NCBI RefSeq assembly: GCF_023016045.1
Contig: NZ_JALKAP010000006.1
Span: 34,072 to 98,071, forward strand
Direction: 5' to 3'
DNA: 64,000 bases
Origin: Marinobacter sp. S6332
GTDB lineage: Bacteria > Pseudomonadota > Gammaproteobacteria > Pseudomonadales > Oleiphilaceae
How positions within the stretch are numbered: position 1 is the first letter of the stretch; every line of letters starts with the position of its first letter. This document shows, in pieces, positions 62,277 to 64,000 of this stretch. The position numbers and the translations under genes were made by a program. Under the pieces are notes generated by a model. It searched no databases. It was not told where the DNA came from and worked only from the letters and a program-made list of their open reading frames with translations.

Positions 62277-62546
62277 AGTTACGTTGAGCATTGTGCGGGA
62301 AGAGCTTTGGGCACTGACCGTAGTGCACGAAGCAATTGGGGCCAGCTTTCCAAAACACGCTGTAAATACGTCCTTGTACGCTTGGCTACGCCATCCATGG
62401 CTTCGCACAGTTTTGGAAAGCTGGCCCCAATCGCTTCCTCGAACTGTAGGTGTTTGAAAGCTCTTCTCGAGCATTTTTTCTGGTCTGCAGTCGGTAGATT
62501 AGATAGCCTCAATAGTGAACCATCAATCCAAAGCAGGATTTGAGAA
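62277..62546. other. hisG-hisD spacer
   Basis: A 270-base gap between two genes usually adjacent in this operon. It is filled largely by the family A element at 62329-62437. An outer pair GAAGAGCTTT and AAAGCTCTTC (about 62299-62308 and 62456-62465) extends the possible fold. No gene seen. Confidence 0.7.
62329..62437 (+). repeat. Family A hairpin element inside the his gene cluster
   Basis: Arms 62329-62356 and 62410-62437 pair at 27 of 28 positions (outer end GAAGCAATTGGGGCC, inner end CTTTCCAAAAC). The core reads TGTAAATACGTCC, then TTGTACGCTTGGCTACGCC and ATCCATGGC, ending TTCGCACA. It is close to the core at 15364-15470 although the outer arms are unrelated. It separates hisG from hisD. 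Confidence 0.92.
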
Positions 62547-63857
62547 ATGACCGTTAACATCAAACGATTAAACGCCTCCCAAAATGACTTCGATAGCCAG
62601 CTAGCTGCGCTGCTGGCTTGGGATGACAGTGTTGATCATCAGGTGAACGAGTCAGTGCGTCATATTCTGCATCAAGTGAAAACTCGCGGTGATCAGGCGG
62701 TTCTGGAGTTTACGGAGAAGTTTGATCGGCTGAGTGTGAGCAGCGTTGCTGAGCTGGAGATGAGCCAGGGCCGTTTGCAGCAGGCTTTGAAGGCGATTCC
62801 AGAAGACCAGCGCGTGGCGCTGGAGCAGGCTGCGGATAGGGTTCGGGATTATCACGAGCGCCAGAACCAGAAGTCTTGGCAGTATCAAGACGAAGACGGC
62901 ACTGTTCTAGGCCAGAAGGTGACGCCATTGGATCGTGCCGGTCTGTATGTGCCTGGCGGTAAAGCGGCTTATCCTTCTTCTGTTTTGATGAACGCTATTC
63001 CCGCCAAGGTGGCCGGTGTAGGCGAAGTCATTATGGTTGTGCCCACTCCGGATGGTGTGGTGAACGATTTGGTTCTTGCCGCCGCCGCTATTGCAGGTGT
63101 TGATCGTGTATTCACTGTAGGTGGTGCGCAAGCCGTTGGCGCTCTGGCCTATGGCACAGAAACCATCCCTGCTGTCGACAAAATCGTTGGTCCTGGCAAC
63201 ATCTTTGTTGCCACAGCCAAGCGGGAAGTCTTCGGCACTGTCGGCATCGACATGATCGCTGGCCCTTCGGAAATTCTTGTGATCTGCGACGGCAAAACTG
63301 ACCCGGACTGGATCGCCATGGATCTGTTTTCTCAGGCTGAACACGATGAGCAAGCCCAGTCCATATTGATCAGCCCGGATGCCGATTTTTTAGATGCCGT
63401 CGAAGCCAGTATCAACAAATTGCTACCCACCATGGAGCGAGCGGACATTATCCGCACCTCCATGACTGACCGGGCGGCTTTGATACAGGTTGTAGATCTA
63501 AGCGAAGCGGCCAAGGTGTCCGACCGCATTGCTCCCGAACACTTGGAGCTATCGGTAGAAGCTCCAGAAGCCTTATTGGATGAAATCCGTCACGCTGGCG
63601 CTATCTTCATGGGCCGATATACGGCTGAAGCTTTGGGCGATTACTGCGCAGGCCCGAACCATGTGTTGCCCACCAGCGGTACAGCCCGGTTCTCTTCGCC
63701 GCTGGGTGTATACGACTTCCAGAAGCGTTCATCTATCATAGGTTTCAGCGCCAAGGGCGCAGACCGTATGGGCCGTGTTGCGTCGGTTTTGGCGCGAGGT
63801 GAGGGGCTTACTGCCCATGCTCGTTCAGCTGAGTACAGGATTCAAAACGATGAGTAA
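62547..63857 (+). CDS. hisD: Histidinol dehydrogenase HisD
   Basis: Zinc-dependent enzyme oxidising histidinol to histidine in two steps. Family blocks include [38 protein letters not shown], the zinc and catalytic region [13 protein letters not shown] and [20 protein letters not shown]. 436 residues. Overlaps hisC by eight bases. Confidence 0.97.
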   Translation: MTVNIKRLNASQNDFDSQLAALLAWDDSVDHQVNESVRHILHQVKTRGDQAVLEFTEKFDRLSVSSVAELEMSQGRLQQALKAIPEDQRVALEQAADRVRDYHERQNQKSWQYQDEDGTVLGQKVTPLDRAGLYVPGGKAAYPSSVLMNAIPAKVAGVGEVIMVVPTPDGVVNDLVLAAAAIAGVDRVFTVGGAQAVGALAYGTETIPAVDKIVGPGNIFVATAKREVFGTVGIDMIAGPSEILVICDGKTDPDWIAMDLFSQAEHDEQAQSILISPDADFLDAVEASINKLLPTMERADIIRTSMTDRAALIQVVDLSEAAKVSDRIAPEHLELSVEAPEALLDEIRHAGAIFMGRYTAEALGDYCAGPNHVLPTSGTARFSSPLGVYDFQKRSSIIGFSAKGADRMGRVASVLARGEGLTAHARSAEYRIQNDE

Positions 63858-64000
63858 ATTCTGGAGTCCAATGGTGGAAAGTCTGGTTCCTTATGTACCA
63901 GGCGAACAGCCAAAAATGGCGAATTTGGTAAAGCTAAACACCAACGAAAACCCGTACGGGCCGTCACCGAAAGTTATAGAAGCTATTGAAGCAGAACTTA
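63850..64000 (+). CDS. hisC: Histidinol-phosphate aminotransferase HisC, N-terminal part
   Basis: Cut by the right edge. The visible 50 residues ([20 protein letters not shown], then [20 protein letters not shown]) match the N-terminus of PLP-dependent HisC. ATG overlaps the end of hisD. It completes the hisG-hisD-hisC order. Confidence 0.9.
   Translation, partial: MSKFWSPMVESLVPYVPGEQPKMANLVKLNTNENPYGPSPKVIEAIEAEL

Overview
The window reads as a continuous chromosomal segment of a Gammaproteobacterium of the Marinobacter type, related to the Pseudomonas/Alteromonadales lineages. The reasons are gene order and protein content: bioFHCD followed by two ~600-residue acyl-CoA dehydrogenases, the leuS-lptE-holA and miaB-phoH-ybeY-corC-lnt blocks, the kdsD-kdsC-lptCAB-rpoN-hpf-ptsN-rapZ-npr block, mlaFEDCB-ibaG-murA-hisGDC, mreBCD-maf-rng-yhdP, gatCAB, and pycAB with a divergent LysR gene. 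The genus is an inference from synteny and codon character; no rRNA is present to fix it. Coding density is high. No tRNA, rRNA, insertion sequence, prophage or CRISPR array was seen.

Layout. 0.1-3.6 kb: biotin synthesis (bioF, bioH-type esterase, bioC, bioD). 3.7-4.7 kb: a tiny flagellar rod/hook-like protein and a SprA-like putative metalloprotease. 5.0-8.9 kb: two paralogous acyl-CoA dehydrogenases. 9.0-10.1 kb: a secreted endonuclease-I-like protein and a small coiled-coil protein. 10.2-14.4 kb (minus): leuS, lptE, holA. 14.8-15.3 kb: a zinc-ribbon protein. 15.5-21.2 kb (minus): miaB, phoH/ybeZ, ybeY, corC, lnt. 21.5-24.3 kb: trmH, yejK and a HigBA-type toxin-antitoxin pair among palindromic elements. 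24.5-27.6 kb (minus): cysD, cysN and a PilZ protein. 28-29.3 kb: rimO. 29.4-33.7 kb: pycA-pycB with divergent pycR. 33.9-38.7 kb (minus): gatCAB and an MscS channel. 39-47.3 kb (plus): mreBCD, maf, rng, yhdP. 47.3-56.7 kb (minus): kdsD, kdsC, lptC, lptA, lptB, rpoN, hpf, ptsN, rapZ, npr, mgtE, yjgA. 57-64 kb (plus): the Mla lipid transport operon, ibaG, murA, hisG, hisD and the start of hisC.

Many genes serve the envelope: LPS (kds, lpt), phospholipid asymmetry (mla), peptidoglycan precursor and cell shape (murA, mre), lipoprotein acylation (lnt) and osmotic safety (MscS). Others cover ribosome and tRNA maturation (ybeY, miaB, rimO, trmH, rng, yjgA, hpf, leuS, gatCAB) and nitrogen-PTS/sigma-54 control.

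The most unusual content is intergenic. Two families of long hairpin elements are scattered through the window. In family A (seven copies plus one cut by the left edge) a conserved ~50 bp core sits between 22-29 bp arms. The arms pair almost perfectly within each copy, but their outer parts are different in every copy. Family B (three copies at 22.2-24.5 kb) has the same plan with a different core and brackets yejK and the toxin-antitoxin pair. Two family A copies lie in divergent promoter regions and one lies inside the his gene cluster, so simple terminators do not explain them. Other items worth checking are a probable ATT start codon for mreC, a decayed APS-kinase tail on CysN, an endonuclease-I homologue lacking the usual catalytic histidine, and several unassigned palindromic operators.
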